A DNA stretch of 64,000 nt from Micromonospora cathayae (GCF_028993575.1 NZ_CP118615.1:4555001-4619000), one strand, 5' to 3'. Counted from the stretch's first letter, positions 1 to 11,880 are shown. Notes: generated from the letters alone by a model not told the origin. A program made the numbers and translations.

Positions 1-2443
1 ACGACACCTGGTCACCGAAGGTGAGCATGCCGCCGTTGGCCGGGGTGGTGATGGTGACCACCGGCGCGGTGTTGCCGACGGTGATCTGCACGTTGGCGAA
101 GCCGGACTTGCCGGTGTTGTCGGTGACCTTGAGCTGCGCGGTGTAGCTGCCGTTGGCGGTGTAGGTGTGCGACGGGTTGGCCGCCGTGGAGGTGCCGCCG
201 TCACCGAAGGTCCACTGGTAGCTGAGCGTGTTGCCCGGGTCCGGGTCGGTCGTGCCGGCGCTGCTGAACTGGACGGTCAGCGGCGCGTTGCCGCTGGTGG
301 GCGTCCCGACGGCCTTGGCGATCGGGGACCGGCCGCCCTGGATGTAGTCGATCCGGTAGAGGCCGGAGTCGTTGTTGCCGCCGCCGAAGTTGCTGCCCCA
401 CTCGAGCAGGTACAGCGAGCCGTCCGGCCCGAACTCCATGTCCATCGGCTTGTTGAAATTGCCGGCGGGCAGGAACGCGTTGGTGCGGGTCACCGCCGTG
501 GCGGAGTCGAAGTGCACCTCCTTGACGTAGTTGCGGGCCCACTCGTAGAAGAAGTGCACCCCGTCGTAGTACGGCGGGAACTTGGTCGCCGACGGGTTGT
601 TCGCGTCGTACCGGTAGACCGGTCCGCCCATCGGGGCCGAGCCGCCGGAGCCCAGCTCCGGGAAGGTCGGCGAGGCGCCGTAGCCGTACCAGACGTTCGG
701 CGCGACGATCGGCTTGAGGCTGGTCAGGCCGGTGTTGTTGGGCGAGTTGTTGACCGGCGCGGCGCAGTTGAACTTCGCCCCGACCACCCCGGTGTCCGGG
801 TTGTACGGCGCGTACGGCTGGTTGTCGCCGTGGCAGAACGGCCAGCCGTAGTTGCCGGGGGTCTTGATGACGTTCAGCTCGACGAGCCCTTCCGGGCCAC
901 GGTTGGTGGTCGGCGGGTTCCGGTCCGGGCCGTAGTCGGCCAGGTACACCCAGCCGGTGGCCGGGTCGATCGAGAAGCGGAACGGGTTACGGAAACCCAT
1001 CGCGTAGACCTCCGGCCGGGTCTGCGCGGTGCCCTGCGGGTACAGGTTGCCGGTCGGGATGGTGTAGCCGCCGCCCGCCGAGGGACGGATGCGCAGCAGT
1101 TTGCCGCGCAGGTCGTTGGTGTTGCCGGCGGTGCGGGCCGCGTCCAGGTACGACTTGCCGGACCGCCAGTCCAGCGGGGCGTAGCCCTGCCAGGCGGGGT
1201 CGAGGTTCGGCGGGGTGTCGTCCCCGGTGCCGATGTAGAGGTTGCCGTCCGGGCCGAACTCGATGTACCCGCCGGTGTGGCCGGGCTCGGGGTACGTCCG
1301 GCTGCGGTACGCCGGGATGTCGATGATGGTGACCCCGCTGGACGTGTTCAGGGTGTCACCGGTGAGCGTGTAGCGGGAGACCCGGTTGATGTCGGTCGTG
1401 CTGCTGGCCGGTGAGTGGTACAGGTACACGTAGCCGTTGCTGGCGAAGTTCGGGTCCAGGGCCAGCCCGGTGAGGCCGTCCTCGCCGCCGGTGTAGACGC
1501 TCAGCGTGCCGGCGGTGACGGTGGTGTTGGTGGCCGGCTTGAAGATCTTCACCTGGCCGGCCCGCTGGACGTAGATCACCCGTCCGTCGGGGGCGACGGC
1601 CAACGCCATCGGGTCGGCGGTGTTGTCGTCCAGGGTGCGCTTCTCGAAGTTGCCCCAGACGGTGCCGCCGCAGTCACCGGGGGCGTTGCCGGCGGCCCAC
1701 CGGACCCCACCGAGGACGTGGTTGCGGAAGTGGGTCTCGCTGTAGGACGCCGCCGCGTGGCCCATCGCGGTGGTCCAGACCCGGCCGCCGCTGACCGCGC
1801 GGCACCAGGAGATCGGGTGGTCCGGCCCCATCGCCCGGGAGCCCGGGTTGTAGGTGCGTTCGTCGGCGGTGACCAGGACGTGCACGTCACCGCGCGGGTT
1901 CTTGTCGAAGTTGTACCACTCCTCGCTGCGGTTCCAGCGGTCCGGCAGGCTGGCCGTCGACGGGTGCTTCTTGTCGGCGACGATGGCGGTGCCCGGCAGT
2001 ACGCCGGGGGAGTGTTCCGGCATGTGCGCGCCGGCGTTGACGGTCTGGTCCCACCACGGGTACTCGGCTTCGATGCCCATGTCGGTGGCGTTGTGGATGG
2101 CGACGATGCCCTTGCCGCTGGCGAGGAAGCCCTCCACCGCCTGGCGTTGGGCCGTCGAGGTCCAGACCATTCCGGAGGTCTGGAACATGATGAGCACGTC
2201 GAAGGTGGCGAGGTTGGCCGGGGTGAAGACAGCCGAGTCCTCGCTGTGTACGACCTCGAAGTTGTTCTCCGCCGCCTGCTGCTGGAACATGGTGACCCCG
2301 GCCGGGATCGAGTCGTGCCGGTAGCCGGTGGTCTTGGTGAACAGCAACGCGCGGAAGGCCGGGGCGGCCGAGGCCGGGGGCACGAGCGCGAGCGAGAGTA
2401 ACAGGCCCACGATCGTACCGATGATCAGTGTGCTGCGACGCAT
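1..2443 (-). CDS. Secreted ThuA / glucose-sorbosone dehydrogenase / PKD protein (C-terminus off window)
   Basis: Reading the minus strand from ATG at 2443 gives an open frame of about 814 codons that runs off the left edge. The start has a GAGGAG Shine-Dalgarno five bases upstream. Residues 1-26 are a Sec signal peptide ending in ASAA. Residues about 30-250 are a ThuA-like (trehalose-utilisation, glutamine-amidotransferase fold) domain, beginning RALLFTKTTGYRH and containing GIVAIHNATD. Residues about 265-650 are a glucose/sorbosone dehydrogenase beta-propeller (FGPDGNLYIGTGDD, GFRNPFRFSIDP, GNYGWPFCHG). A PKD domain follows (YQWTFGDGG, about 680-770), then the start of another Ig-like module. 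This architecture is common in actinomycete extracellular carbohydrate-oxidising proteins; the true substrate is unknown. Downstream carbohydrate-binding modules are expected outside the window. Confidence 0.9.
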   Translation of the reverse strand, partial: MRRSTLIIGTIVGLLLSLALVPPASAAPAFRALLFTKTTGYRHDSIPAGVTMFQQQAAENNFEVVHSEDSAVFTPANLATFDVLIMFQTSGMVWTSTAQRQAVEGFLASGKGIVAIHNATDMGIEAEYPWWDQTVNAGAHMPEHSPGVLPGTAIVADKKHPSTASLPDRWNRSEEWYNFDKNPRGDVHVLVTADERTYNPGSRAMGPDHPISWCRAVSGGRVWTTAMGHAAASYSETHFRNHVLGGVRWAAGNAPGDCGGTVWGNFEKRTLDDNTADPMALAVAPDGRVIYVQRAGQVKIFKPATNTTVTAGTLSVYTGGEDGLTGLALDPNFASNGYVYLYHSPASSTTDINRVSRYTLTGDTLNTSSGVTIIDIPAYRSRTYPEPGHTGGYIEFGPDGNLYIGTGDDTPPNLDPAWQGYAPLDWRSGKSYLDAARTAGNTNDLRGKLLRIRPSAGGGYTIPTGNLYPQGTAQTRPEVYAMGFRNPFRFSIDPATGWVYLADYGPDRNPPTTNRGPEGLVELNVIKTPGNYGWPFCHGDNQPYAPYNPDTGVVGAKFNCAAPVNNSPNNTGLTSLKPIVAPNVWYGYGASPTFPELGSGGSAPMGGPVYRYDANNPSATKFPPYYDGVHFFYEWARNYVKEVHFDSATAVTRTNAFLPAGNFNKPMDMEFGPDGSLYLLEWGSNFGGGNNDSGLYRIDYIQGGRSPIAKAVGTPTSGNAPLTVQFSSAGTTDPDPGNTLSYQWTFGDGGTSTAANPSHTYTANGSYTAQLKVTDNTGKSGFANVQITVGNTAPVVTITTPANGGMLTFGDQVS

Positions 2444-2811
2444 GCCGTCTCCTCTGTCGGCGGGGGTGGGGGTAGCGGCCACTGGACGTGGAGCAGCCGC
2501 ACCGCACCGGTGCCGGCGGGCCCGGTCCGCCGTGGGTGCTGGTGTCGTGCTCGTCGAGCCCCCTGCCGTCCGCCGCGACGGCAGTCAGTTGCGAAGGTCG
2601 TGACACAGCGTTCGTGGCTGCGTCCCGTCCCGGTGGTCTGCGCGGCCAGCATGCGCTATATAGTGATAGCTGTCAATGTATGCTGTTGGTGCCGTTTGTC
2701 GGTCCGGGTCGGAGGTTCCCGGGCAGGCGCTGATCACGGGATTGCGAGCACCCATCCAAACATCTATCTTCATACGTGTTATGTCTCCCGGGAGCAACCG
2801 GAAGTTCGGGT

Positions 2812-2865
2812 GGTCGGGGAAGAAAGTTTGCGGCTATCCGCCAAGTGACGCTTTCTTCGCCGACC
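2812..2865 (+). promoter_or_regulatory. Structured leader (imperfect 15-bp inverted repeat) before sugar ABC operon
   Basis: The gap 2444-2915 holds no convincing gene. Within it, 2812-2826 and 2851-2865 form a 15-bp inverted repeat with 14 pairs and one mismatch, enclosing a small GCGG-CTAT-CCGC hairpin. It ends 50 bases before the ATPase start at 2916. A 10-bp palindrome CTCCCGGGAG sits at 2785-2794 and an AT-rich stretch (TATATAGTGATAG, about 2657-2669) could hold the promoter. There is no T-run, so an intrinsic terminator is unlikely. A leader RNA structure or a regulator-binding element is inferred; no known riboswitch family is recognised. Confidence 0.5.
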
Positions 2866-2915
2866 CGGCCGGCTCGGCACCCCGGTCCACCACCCGTCGC
2901 CGTAGGGATCCCGCC

Positions 2916-4427
2916 ATGTCCTCCGACCCGCCGTCCGCGCTGCTCACCCTCCGGGGGATCGGCAAGTCCTTTCTCGGGGTACGGGTCCTCGACGGTGTCG
3001 ACCTCGACGTCGCCCCCGGCGAGGTGCACGCCGTGGTGGGCGAGAACGGCGCCGGCAAGTCCACCCTCATGAAGATCGTGTCCGGCGGGTACGCGCCCGA
3101 CGCGGGCAGCCTCACCTTCGCCGGCACCCCACGCACGTTCCGCGGCCCCCGGGACGCCCAGCAGGCCGGGATCGGCATCATCCACCAGGAGTTCAACCTC
3201 CTCCCGGAACGCACCGTCGCGGAGAACGTCCACCTGGGACACGAACCCGTGCGCCGGGGCCTCGTCGACCGCCGGGCGATGCGCGGGCGGACCGCGGACC
3301 TGCTCGCCTCGATCGGGGAGAGCACGCTGCCGCCCGACGCCCGGGTGGGCCGACTCGGCGTCGCCCAGCAGCAGGTGGTCGAGATCGCCAAGGCGCTGGC
3401 CCTGGACGCCCGACTGCTCATCATGGACGAACCCACCGCCTCGCTCGCCGACCACGAGGTCGAGCTGCTCTACCGGCTCGTCCGGCGACTCCAGGAGCGC
3501 GGCATCGGCCTGCTCTACGTCTCGCACCGGCTGACCGAGGTCTTCGACCTCGCCGACCGGATCACCGTGCTCAAGGACGGCCGCCGGGTGACCACCGCAC
3601 GCGCCGCCGACACCGGCGTCGACGAGGTGGTCCGGCACATGGTCGGCCGGGAGCTGACCCACTACTACCCGGACCGGGCCGCACCCGGCGACCGGGGGCC
3701 GGTCCGGCTGACCGTCCGCGCCGGGGGCAACCGCCGGCTGCGCGGCGTCGACCTGGAGTTGCGTGCCGGCGAGGTGCTCGGTGTCGGCGGGCTCCAGGGC
3801 TCCGGTCGGTCGGCGCTGGCCCGCGCCCTCTTCGGCGCGTCGCCGTTCACCACCGGCCAGGTCACCGTCGACGGCGCGCCGGTGCGGCTGCGCTCGCCCC
3901 GCGCCGCCATGCGCGCGGGCATCGCCTACGTCACCGAGGACCGCAAGGGGGAGGGCATCCTCGGCCGCCAGTCGGTGCTCGACAACGGGCTGCTCGCCAG
4001 CCGGGCCCTCCGGCCGACCTGGACCGGCCGCGCCGCCCGGACCGTACGGCTGCGCGAACTGCTCGCCGCGGTCGAGGTCCGCGCCGCCGGGGACGACCAG
4101 GAGATCCGGTTCCTGTCCGGCGGCAACCAGCAGAAGGTCGTGCTGGCCCGGTGGCTCGCGCTCGCACCGCGGATCCTGCTCTTCGACGAGCCGACCCGCG
4201 GCATCGACGTGGGGGCCAAGTCGGCGATCCACGACCTCGTCCGCCGGCTCGCCTCGGACGGCGCGGCGGTGCTGATGATCTCCTCGGAGCTGCCGGAACT
4301 GCTCGGCATGAGTGACCGGATCGTCGTCATGCGCGACGGACGGGTGGCCGGCGAACTGCCCGCCGGCGCGTCCGAGGAGGAGGTCCTCGGCCTCGCGGTC
4401 GGGACCGTCCGGGAGGCCGCCGCGTGA
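2916..4427 (+). CDS. Sugar ABC transporter ATP-binding protein, two NBDs (RbsA/YtfR type)
   Basis: 503 residues, the usual size for a duplicated carbohydrate-importer ATPase. The N-terminal NBD has Walker A GENGAGKST and Walker B LLIMDEPTASL. The C-terminal NBD has the degenerate Walker A typical of RbsA-type second halves (GLQGSGRS), the signature LSGGNQQKVVLARWL and Walker B ILLFDEPTRGIDVG. The reading frame stays open upstream to 2676, but that extension has no family similarity. ATG 2916 (MSSDPPSALLTLRGIGKSF) starts where homologues start, with a weak AGGGA upstream. It overlaps the first permease by four bases (GTGA). It would energise uptake of a pentose or hexose by the two permeases and lipoprotein that follow. 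Confidence 0.93.
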   Translation: MSSDPPSALLTLRGIGKSFLGVRVLDGVDLDVAPGEVHAVVGENGAGKSTLMKIVSGGYAPDAGSLTFAGTPRTFRGPRDAQQAGIGIIHQEFNLLPERTVAENVHLGHEPVRRGLVDRRAMRGRTADLLASIGESTLPPDARVGRLGVAQQQVVEIAKALALDARLLIMDEPTASLADHEVELLYRLVRRLQERGIGLLYVSHRLTEVFDLADRITVLKDGRRVTTARAADTGVDEVVRHMVGRELTHYYPDRAAPGDRGPVRLTVRAGGNRRLRGVDLELRAGEVLGVGGLQGSGRSALARALFGASPFTTGQVTVDGAPVRLRSPRAAMRAGIAYVTEDRKGEGILGRQSVLDNGLLASRALRPTWTGRAARTVRLRELLAAVEVRAAGDDQEIRFLSGGNQQKVVLARWLALAPRILLFDEPTRGIDVGAKSAIHDLVRRLASDGAAVLMISSELPELLGMSDRIVVMRDGRVAGELPAGASEEEVLGLAVGTVREAAA

Positions 4428-5398
4428 ACACCACGCTGACCCTGCCGACCCGGCGGCCCGTACCGGGCGTCTTCGTCGCCCTGGCCCTCACCCTGGCGAT
4501 CGGCTGGCTGGTCGTCGCGCTCGACGGCGGCCACCTGTTCAACCAGTCGACGACGGTGAGCCTGCTGCACGTCGCCGCCGGCCTCGGTCTCGTCGCCGTC
4601 GGCCAGACCCTGGTCGTTCTCGGCGGCTCGCTCGACCTGTCGGTGGCGTACGTGGTCAGCCTCAGCACCCTGGTGGCCGCCGAGACGATGGCCGGCAGTA
4701 ACGGCCGGCTGCTGCCGGCCGTCGGCCTGGTGCTCGCGGTCAGCGCCGGGATCGGGCTGCTCAACGGGGTGCTCGTCACCAAGCTGAAGGTCAACGCCTT
4801 CATCGCGACCCTCGGCGTCGGGCTGCTGCTCAAGGGCTACCTCGACAACGGCTACGACGGACCGGCCGGCGAGACCGCCCCCGCCCTGGTACGCGGCCTC
4901 GGGTACCAGCGCATCGGGCCGGTGCCGGTCTCCTTCCTGCTGCTGCTCGCGGTCGCCGGGGCGGTCTGGTTCGCGCTGGCCCGGACCCGCTTCGGCCACC
5001 ACCTGATCGCCGTCGGCGGGGATCCGGAGGTCGCCCGCCTCTCCGGGGTCCGTACCGACCGGGTCCTGGTGACCGCCCACGTGCTCTGCTCGCTCTGCGC
5101 CGGCCTGGCCGGGATCTACCTGGCCAGCCGGCTCGCCTCCGGCGCGCCCCGGGTCGGCACCGAGGGACTGTACGACCTGGAGTCGATCGCCGCGGTGGTC
5201 CTCGGCGGCACCGCCCTCGCCGGTGGACGCGGCGGGGTCGTCGGCACCGTCGGCGGGGTGCTCCTGCTCGCCAGCATCGACGCCATCTTCAACCAACTGG
5301 AGGTGGACGCCTTCGCCAAGCAGGTGGTCCGCGGCGTGATCATCATCGCGGCGGTGGCCGTCCACGCCCGGCGGACCCTGCGCAGGGAGGCGTCCTGA
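4424..5398 (+). CDS. Sugar ABC transporter permease 1 (RbsC/YtfT type)
   Basis: 324 residues, hydrophobic throughout, with about eight to ten transmembrane stretches and the BPD_transp_2 family pattern (ALGxVAVGQTLVVLGGSLDLSV, LNGVLVTKLKVNAFIATLG, TRFGHHLIAVGGDPEVARLSGV, LGGTALAGGRGG). The GTG start overlaps the ATPase stop, implying translational coupling. Having two different permease genes rather than one resembles the Escherichia coli YtfT/YjfF galactofuranose importer, so a heteromeric channel is likely (inference). Confidence 0.92.
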   Translation: MNTTLTLPTRRPVPGVFVALALTLAIGWLVVALDGGHLFNQSTTVSLLHVAAGLGLVAVGQTLVVLGGSLDLSVAYVVSLSTLVAAETMAGSNGRLLPAVGLVLAVSAGIGLLNGVLVTKLKVNAFIATLGVGLLLKGYLDNGYDGPAGETAPALVRGLGYQRIGPVPVSFLLLLAVAGAVWFALARTRFGHHLIAVGGDPEVARLSGVRTDRVLVTAHVLCSLCAGLAGIYLASRLASGAPRVGTEGLYDLESIAAVVLGGTALAGGRGGVVGTVGGVLLLASIDAIFNQLEVDAFAKQVVRGVIIIAAVAVHARRTLRREAS

Positions 5399-5400
5399 CC

Positions 5401-6390
5401 ATGCAGCTCACCGAAGACCGCCACCGCCCCCTGCGGCCGGCCCGGTGGCGTCCCCGCCCGGGTGGCGTCGCGCCCATCGTCGGGCTCCTCGTACTGCTGC
5501 TGGTGCTCGTCGCGATCCGGCAACCCGACTTCCTCGCGCCGCCGTCGCTGATGTCCTTCCTCGGCCGCTCGGCACCGCTCGTGCTGCTCGCCGCCGGCCA
5601 GTACTTCGTCATCGTGTCCGGTGAGTTCGACCTCTCCGTCGGGTCGCTGGTCACCGCGCAGGTCGTCGTCGCGGCCCGGCTGATCGACAGCGATCCGTCC
5701 CGCACCTGGCCGGTGGTGGCGCTGCTGCTCGCCGGCGGCATGCTCGTCGGGCTGGTCAACGGACTGGTCACCACCCGGCTGCGGGTGCCGTCGTTCATCA
5801 CCACGCTGGGCATGTTCCTGATCCTGGTCGGCGCGGTCTACCTGTGGTCCGACGGGGCCCCGAAGGGCGGGCTGTCCGAGGAGTTCCGTCGGTTCGGCCG
5901 GCGGGCCTTCGAGGACGTGCCGGGCCTCGGGCGGGTGCCGTACGCGCTGCTGGTCCTGCTGGTCGCGGCGACCCTCGCCGTGCTGCTGATGCGCTCCGAC
6001 TTCGGGCGGACCCTGGTCGCCGTCGGCGACAACCCGCGCACCGCCGAGCTGAGCGGGGTACGGGTGTGGCGGACCCGGACCGTCGCGTTCGTCCTCAGTG
6101 GTCTCGCGGCGGCGCTCGCGGCGATCCTGCTCGGCGGGTACAGCGGCGTGTCCTTCCAGGCGGGCGCCGGTCTGGAGTTCGGCGCGATCACCGCCGTCGT
6201 GCTCGGCGGGGTGGCGCTGGGCGGCGGTCGCGGCTCGGTGGTCGGCGCGATGCTGGGCGCGTTGACCCTGGAGACGCTCTTCGTGCTGATGAACTTCTAC
6301 GGCGTCTCCGGCGCCCTCAGATCGACCGTCCAGGGCGCGATCATCCTGGCCGCCGTGGCGGTCTCGGGCCTGCGCTCCTCGTCCAGGTAA
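5401..6390 (+). CDS. Sugar ABC transporter permease 2 (YjfF type)
   Basis: 329 residues starting two bases after the permease 1 stop. It has the same family signatures: AAGQYFVIVSGEFDLSVGS, VNGLVTTRLRVPSFITTLG, MRSDFGRTLVAVGDNPRTAELSGV and LGGVALGGGRGS. About 40 N-terminal residues are cytosolic and proline/arginine rich before the first membrane segment. It should pair with permease 1 in a heterodimeric channel served by the single two-NBD ATPase. Confidence 0.92.
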   Translation: MQLTEDRHRPLRPARWRPRPGGVAPIVGLLVLLLVLVAIRQPDFLAPPSLMSFLGRSAPLVLLAAGQYFVIVSGEFDLSVGSLVTAQVVVAARLIDSDPSRTWPVVALLLAGGMLVGLVNGLVTTRLRVPSFITTLGMFLILVGAVYLWSDGAPKGGLSEEFRRFGRRAFEDVPGLGRVPYALLVLLVAATLAVLLMRSDFGRTLVAVGDNPRTAELSGVRVWRTRTVAFVLSGLAAALAAILLGGYSGVSFQAGAGLEFGAITAVVLGGVALGGGRGSVVGAMLGALTLETLFVLMNFYGVSGALRSTVQGAIILAAVAVSGLRSSSR

Positions 6391-6404
6391 AGGGGAATCA
6401 CCGT

Positions 6405-7589
6405 ATGAGACGTTCCATCACCGCGCTGGCCGCCGCCACCCTGCTGGTGCTCGCCGGCTGTGCCACCGACGAGCCGGGCGCGTCCCCGTCCGGCGGCGCC
6501 TCCGAATCCGCCGGACCGGGCACCGGCCAGCAGTCGAAGTTCTTCGTGCAGGCCGACTACGACAACGAGCTGGCGCTGCTCGACGCCACCCCGACCGGGC
6601 CGGCGGACAAGCCGTGGGAGCAGGCGCTGAACCCGACGATGGCGCAGACCACGAAGTTCAAGAAGGCCGGACCGCACAAGATCTGCTTCTCCAACGCGGC
6701 GCTGAACAACCCCTGGCGGCAGGTCGGGTTCAAGACCATGCAGGCCGAGGTCGAGGCGCAGCGGAGCCGGATCGCCGAGTTCGTCCACGTCGACGCCGAG
6801 GGCAAGGACCAGAAGCAGATCGCCGACATCAACGACCTGCTCGGCAAGGACTGCGACGCGCTCATCGTCTCGCCGAACACCACCGCCACCCTCACCCCGG
6901 CCGTGGAGGCGGCCTGCCAGCAGGGGCTGCCGGTGGTGGTCTTCGACCGGGGCGTCGACACCACCTGCCCGGTGACCTTCATCAACCCCATCGGCGGGTA
7001 CGGCTTCGGCCACGTCGGGGCCGAGTTCGTCAGCCAGCGGATGAAGCCCGGCGGCAAGCTGCTGGCCCTGCGCATCCTGCCCGGCGTCGACGTCCTGGAG
7101 ACCCGCTGGTCGGCCGCGAAGCTCGTCTTCGACAAGGCGAAGGTGGACGTCGTCGGGGTCGAGTTCACCGACGGCGACCCGGCCAAGACCAAGAAGATCG
7201 TCGACGACTACCTCCAGCGGTACGGCACCATCGACGGTGTCTGGATGGACGCCGGAGCGGTGGCCGTGGCGGCGGTCGAGGCGTTCCAGGACGCCGGCAA
7301 GCCGGTGCCGCCGATCAACGGGGAGGACCAGCTCGACTTCCTGAAGCTGTGGAAGGACAAGGGACTCACCGCCGTCGCCCCGACCTACCCGACGTACCAG
7401 TGGCGTACCCCGATCATCGCGGCGCTGCGGGTCCTCGACGGCGAACCCGTGGCCAACCCCTGGAAGCTGCCCCAGCCGACCATCACCCAGGAGAACCTGG
7501 ACCGGTACGTCGACCCGGGGATGCCGCCGCTGCACTACGCCATGTGCGGCTGTACCGACCTGCCCGGCTACCCGCAACGCTGGAAGTAG
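6405..7589 (+). CDS. Sugar-binding lipoprotein of ABC importer (periplasmic-binding-protein type 1)
   Basis: 394 residues. The ATG at 6405 is followed by a lipoprotein signal with lipobox VLAGC (Cys about 21), then a Ser/Gly-rich tether to residue about 45. The body is a type I sugar-binding fold of the RbsB/YtfQ family (KICFSNAALNNPWRQVGFKTM, CDALIVSPNTTATLTPAVE, GLPVVVFDRGVDT). It lies 14 bases after permease 2, with AGGGGA upstream of the start. The ligand cannot be read from sequence; the neighbouring 3-epimerase suggests a ketohexose or related sugar. Confidence 0.92.
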   Translation: MRRSITALAAATLLVLAGCATDEPGASPSGGASESAGPGTGQQSKFFVQADYDNELALLDATPTGPADKPWEQALNPTMAQTTKFKKAGPHKICFSNAALNNPWRQVGFKTMQAEVEAQRSRIAEFVHVDAEGKDQKQIADINDLLGKDCDALIVSPNTTATLTPAVEAACQQGLPVVVFDRGVDTTCPVTFINPIGGYGFGHVGAEFVSQRMKPGGKLLALRILPGVDVLETRWSAAKLVFDKAKVDVVGVEFTDGDPAKTKKIVDDYLQRYGTIDGVWMDAGAVAVAAVEAFQDAGKPVPPINGEDQLDFLKLWKDKGLTAVAPTYPTYQWRTPIIAALRVLDGEPVANPWKLPQPTITQENLDRYVDPGMPPLHYAMCGCTDLPGYPQRWK

Positions 7590-7595
7590 CCGTCG

Positions 7596-8447
7596 GTGTA
7601 CGACATCGGCGTCAACCCGTGGGTGTGGGCCTCGCCGGTCGACGACCGGGCGCTCGCCGAGCTGGTTCCCCGGATCGCCGCGTTCGGATTCGACGCGGTG
7701 GAGCTGCCGATCGAGCGAACCGGTGACTGGGATCCGGTCCGGACCCGTGACCTGCTCGCCGCGCACGGCCTGACGGCGGCCGCCGTCTGCGCGGTCACCC
7801 CGCCCGGTCGGGACCTGGTGGTCACCACCCCGGACGTGGTGGACGCGACCGTGGCGTACCTCAAGGGCTGTGTGGACGCGGCGGCGGCGGTCGGCGCCGG
7901 CTGCGTCGGCGGTCCCGTCTACGCGGCGGTGGGGCGGACCTGGCGGATGTCGCCGGCCGAGCGGGCGGCCTGCTACGCGCAGTTCCGCCGGTCGCTCGCG
8001 CCGGTCGCCGAACACGCCGGGGAGCGGGGGGTGAGCATCGGTGTGGAGGCGCTCAACCGCTACGAGACCAGCGTGGTCAACACGATGGAACAGACCGTCG
8101 AGCTGATCGACGGCCTGCCGTCGAGCGTCGGGATCATGATCGACACGTATCACATGAACATCGAGGAGACCGACCCGTACCTGGCTCTCGCCCTGGCCGG
8201 CCGGCGCATCAAGCACGTCCAGGTCAGCGGCACGAACCGGGGCGCGCCCGGGTCGGACCACTTCGACTGGTCGCGCTTCTTCGCCATGCTCGGCACGACC
8301 GGTTACCGGGGCGCGGTCTGCATCGAGTCGTTCACCGGCGAGAACGAGACCATCGCGACCGCCGCGTCGATCTGGCGTCCCCTCGCCCTGTCGCAGGACC
8401 ACCTCGCCATGGACGGCCTCAGCTACCTGCGGCAGGTCCTGCGCTGA
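7596..8447 (+). CDS. TIM-barrel sugar epimerase, D-tagatose/D-allulose 3-epimerase-like
   Basis: 283 residues from GTG 7596, six bases after the binding-protein stop, so last gene of the transport operon. It belongs to the AP-endonuclease-2/xylose-isomerase-like family. The four metal/catalytic positions of D-tagatose and D-allulose 3-epimerases can be matched: Glu in GVEALNRYETS, Asp in IMIDTYHMNIEE, His in IKHVQVSG and Glu in VCIESF. LNRYE and DTYHMNIEE are especially typical of this subgroup. Known members interconvert ketohexose C3 epimers; a ketopentose or inositol-related substrate is possible here. Confidence 0.85.
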   Translation: MYDIGVNPWVWASPVDDRALAELVPRIAAFGFDAVELPIERTGDWDPVRTRDLLAAHGLTAAAVCAVTPPGRDLVVTTPDVVDATVAYLKGCVDAAAAVGAGCVGGPVYAAVGRTWRMSPAERAACYAQFRRSLAPVAEHAGERGVSIGVEALNRYETSVVNTMEQTVELIDGLPSSVGIMIDTYHMNIEETDPYLALALAGRRIKHVQVSGTNRGAPGSDHFDWSRFFAMLGTTGYRGAVCIESFTGENETIATAASIWRPLALSQDHLAMDGLSYLRQVLR

Positions 8448-8452
8448 CGGGC

Positions 8453-8483
8453 CGCCGGACTCTCCCTGGGGGAGGGTCCGGCG
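8453..8483 (+). terminator. Hairpin terminator after sugar operon
   Basis: GCCGGACTCTCCC (8454-8466) pairs with GGGAGGGTCCGGC (8470-8482): 13 pairs, one of them G-U, closing a three-base loop, five to six bases after the epimerase stop. There is only a weak T content afterwards, which is usual for actinomycete terminators. Confidence 0.7.
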
Positions 8484-8505
8484 GTCGGTCCCATCCTTGC
8501 CAAGA

Positions 8506-8521
8506 CATCATTCGTATGATG
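8506..8521. promoter_or_regulatory. Palindromic operator candidate upstream of beta-helix gene
   Basis: CATCAT-TCGT-ATGATG is a perfect inverted repeat with six-base arms in an AT-richer patch. ATTCGT also recurs directly at 8510 and 8524. Palindromes of this size before secreted carbohydrate-enzyme genes often bind GntR- or LacI-type regulators, but no such regulator lies in the window. The rest of 8522-8846 is GC-rich with no other gene or motif that I can support. Confidence 0.4.
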
Positions 8522-8522
8522 A

Positions 8523-11249
<2,727 letters not shown>

Positions 11250-11253
11250 CCCG

Positions 11254-11880
11254 TCAGCCGGTGCGGGCGCACAGGGCCAGGCGTACCCGGTTGGGGCTGC
11301 CGGTCTTGGCCATCAGGCTGGTGATGTGGGTTTTGACCGTGGTGACGCCGATGTGCAGCCGTTCGGCGATCTCCGTGTTGGACAGCCCCTCGGCGACCAG
11401 GTCCAGCACGTCTCGTTCGCGGGCGGTCAGCCCCGTCACCGGCCGGGCCGCCCCGGCCTGCGCCCGCACCGCCCGCTGCACCAGCCGCCGGAGCACCTCC
11501 GGGCTGAACGGGCTGTCCCCGGCGGCGGCCCGCCGGACCCCGTCCAGCAGCTCGGCCGGCGGCGCGTCCTTGAGCAGGAAACCGCAGGCCCCGGCGGTCA
11601 ACGCCGGATAGAGGTGGTCGTCGTCGCCGAAGGTGGTCAGCACCAGCACCCGGACGGTGGGCCGGTCGGCGAGGATCCGGCTGGTCGCGGTGATCCCGTC
11701 CACCCCCGGCATGCGCAGGTCCATCACCACCACGTCGGGGACCAACCGGGCGGCCAGGGAGACCGCCTCGCGGCCGTTGCCGGCCTCGCCGACCACCTCC
11801 ATGTCCGGCTGGGCGTCACACAGCATCCGCAGGCCCGCCCGGATGAGCTGCTGGTCGTCCACCAGCAGGACGCGGATCAC
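11254..11880 (-). CDS. NarL/LuxR-family response regulator
   Basis: 208 residues from GTG 11880, which overlaps the kinase stop by four bases (GTGA). The receiver domain (about 1-118) has the acidic pair in LLVDDQQ, phospho-acceptor Asp about 53 in DVVVMDLRMPG, the Thr of VLTTF and Lys of LLKD. The C-terminal LuxR helix-turn-helix (about 140-205) reads LTARERDVLDLVAEGLSNTEIAERLHIG in pieces. It is the partner of the adjacent histidine kinase; the open frame upstream of 11880 is the kinase region read in another frame. It ends four bases from the convergent beta-helix gene. Confidence 0.94.
   Translation of the reverse strand: MIRVLLVDDQQLIRAGLRMLCDAQPDMEVVGEAGNGREAVSLAARLVPDVVVMDLRMPGVDGITATSRILADRPTVRVLVLTTFGDDDHLYPALTAGACGFLLKDAPPAELLDGVRRAAAGDSPFSPEVLRRLVQRAVRAQAGAARPVTGLTARERDVLDLVAEGLSNTEIAERLHIGVTTVKTHITSLMAKTGSPNRVRLALCARTG

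Noticed and set aside
167..2401. Plus-strand open frames in the first 2.4 kb
   Set aside because: Val/Arg/Gly-rich with no motifs; the minus strand has signal peptide, ThuA, sugar-dehydrogenase and PKD motifs.
2676..2915. N-terminal extension of the ABC ATPase
   Set aside because: Passes through the structured leader and lacks similarity; ATG 2916 matches family length.
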